The notes beneath the pieces are model-generated. The model was not told where the DNA came from and did not search any database. It saw nothing but the letters and a program-made list of their open reading frames with translations. A stretch of 64,000 bases of DNA from an uncultured Balneolaceae bacterium (lineage in GTDB: Bacteria; Bacteroidota; Rhodothermia; Balneolales; Balneolaceae): contig CAJXOW010000001.1 of NCBI GenBank assembly GCA_913057825.1, positions 62,001 through 126,000 of the forward strand. Reading direction: 5' to 3'. Below, piece by piece: positions 63,681-64,000 of this stretch. The translations under genes and the position numbers were made by a program. The stretch's first letter is position 1, and each line of letters begins with the position of its first letter.

Positions 63681-64000
63681 GGTTAATTCAAGGAAATGAA
63701 GCCTGCGCGCTGGGAGCCCTGGAGGCAGGGTGCCGTTTTTACGCCGGGTATCCCATAACGCCGGCGTCGGAGATTATGGAGTGGATGGCGCGCAAGCTGC
63801 CTGCACTGGACGGAACGTTCGTGCAGATGGAGGATGAAATTGCCTCGCTGGCAGCCGTTATCGGAGCCTCGTGGGCCGGTAAAAAGGCGATGACGGCTAC
63901 GTCGGGCCCCGGGTTCTCTCTGATGCAGGAACATGTGGGATATGCAGCGATGACCGAGACTCCCTGTGTGATCGTGGATTCCCAGCGCGGCGGACCTAGT
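63677..64000 (+). CDS. korA: 2-oxoacid:ferredoxin oxidoreductase alpha subunit (KorA-like), cut by window edge
   Basis: The first 108 codons of an alpha subunit: RLIQGNEACALGALEAGCRF, AGYPITPASEIMEWMA, VQMEDEIASLAAVIGASWAG, and ATSGPGFSLMQEHVGYAAMT with IVDSQRGGPS at the edge. The start (overlapping ATGA with korD) and the GYPITPASEI motif are of the KorA/VorB kind, different from the porA gene upstream. The rest of this gene and its beta and gamma partners lie outside the window. Confidence 0.9.
   Translation, partial: MRLIQGNEACALGALEAGCRFYAGYPITPASEIMEWMARKLPALDGTFVQMEDEIASLAAVIGASWAGKKAMTATSGPGFSLMQEHVGYAAMTETPCVIVDSQRGGPS

Overview
The window is about 64 kb of bacterial chromosome, most likely from the Balneolota/Rhodothermota side of the Bacteroidota group (a Fodinibius- or Balneola-like organism). 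This is inferred from gene content; no 16S gene is present. Supporting signs are a secreted FG-GAP protein ending in a type A T9SS sorting domain (NYPNPFNP start, KMMLVK end), weak or absent Shine-Dalgarno sites, several TTG starts, small AraC regulators of a Bacteroidota type, and heptamer-built intergenic repeats.

Bases 1-18008 are an exopolysaccharide locus: a flippase, several glycosyltransferases (GT4 types, GT2, WecG/TagA type), a FemAB/CelD-like GNAT protein, a NodB-type deacetylase, a lipoprotein GH9 glucanase, a hexapeptide acyltransferase and a UDP-sugar 4-epimerase. Embedded in it on the minus strand is a compact operon of an SsuD-like flavin monooxygenase, a stand-alone amino-acid adenylation enzyme, an acyl carrier protein and a GNAT-like acyltransferase. 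A formyltransferase gene lies divergently beside it. Together these look like a carrier-protein pathway that makes and attaches a modified aminoacyl or formyl group to the polysaccharide. This is the best candidate for a little-described system.

Bases 18100-31971 hold a lipoprotein GH18 chitinase with two copies of a C-terminal binding-like domain, a TetR regulator behind an AT-rich tandem operator-like repeat, two paralogous small AraC regulators around a cupin, a beta-barrel/SPOR-like outer membrane protein, a HisKA_2 sensor kinase, a YbbR remnant and an SLC12-type transporter.

Bases 31981-37287 are a decaying accessory region. It is bracketed by two related IS3-type right ends and contains tRNA-Leu, a 42-nt partial copy of that tRNA, a frameshifted FG-GAP/T9SS gene, an HTH-PIN-ImmA operon (ImmA frameshifted) and a Fic gene that has lost its catalytic core but keeps a perfect upstream inverted repeat.

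Bases 37458-49640 carry stress, metal and methionine genes: a periplasmic methyltransferase-like protein, YceI, two Crp/Fnr regulators, metE, a P1B-type ATPase with a separate HMA chaperone, a CopD-like membrane protein and a SufR-like Fe-S regulator. Two TGA-N6-TCA sites (Fnr-like) lie upstream of yceI and of the metal operon.

Bases 49978-64000 are housekeeping and central carbon genes: RelA/SpoT, HU, ruvX, def, fmt, an ankyrin protein, gap, tRNA-Pro, and then an operon for a pyruvate:ferredoxin oxidoreductase (GltD-like flavoprotein, gamma, delta, alpha, beta) followed directly by the start of a second, Kor-type oxidoreductase. Intergenic spaces here are rich in inverted repeats built from 7-nt units, and a 153-172 bp hairpin-ended element occurs once here and once near the AraC genes.
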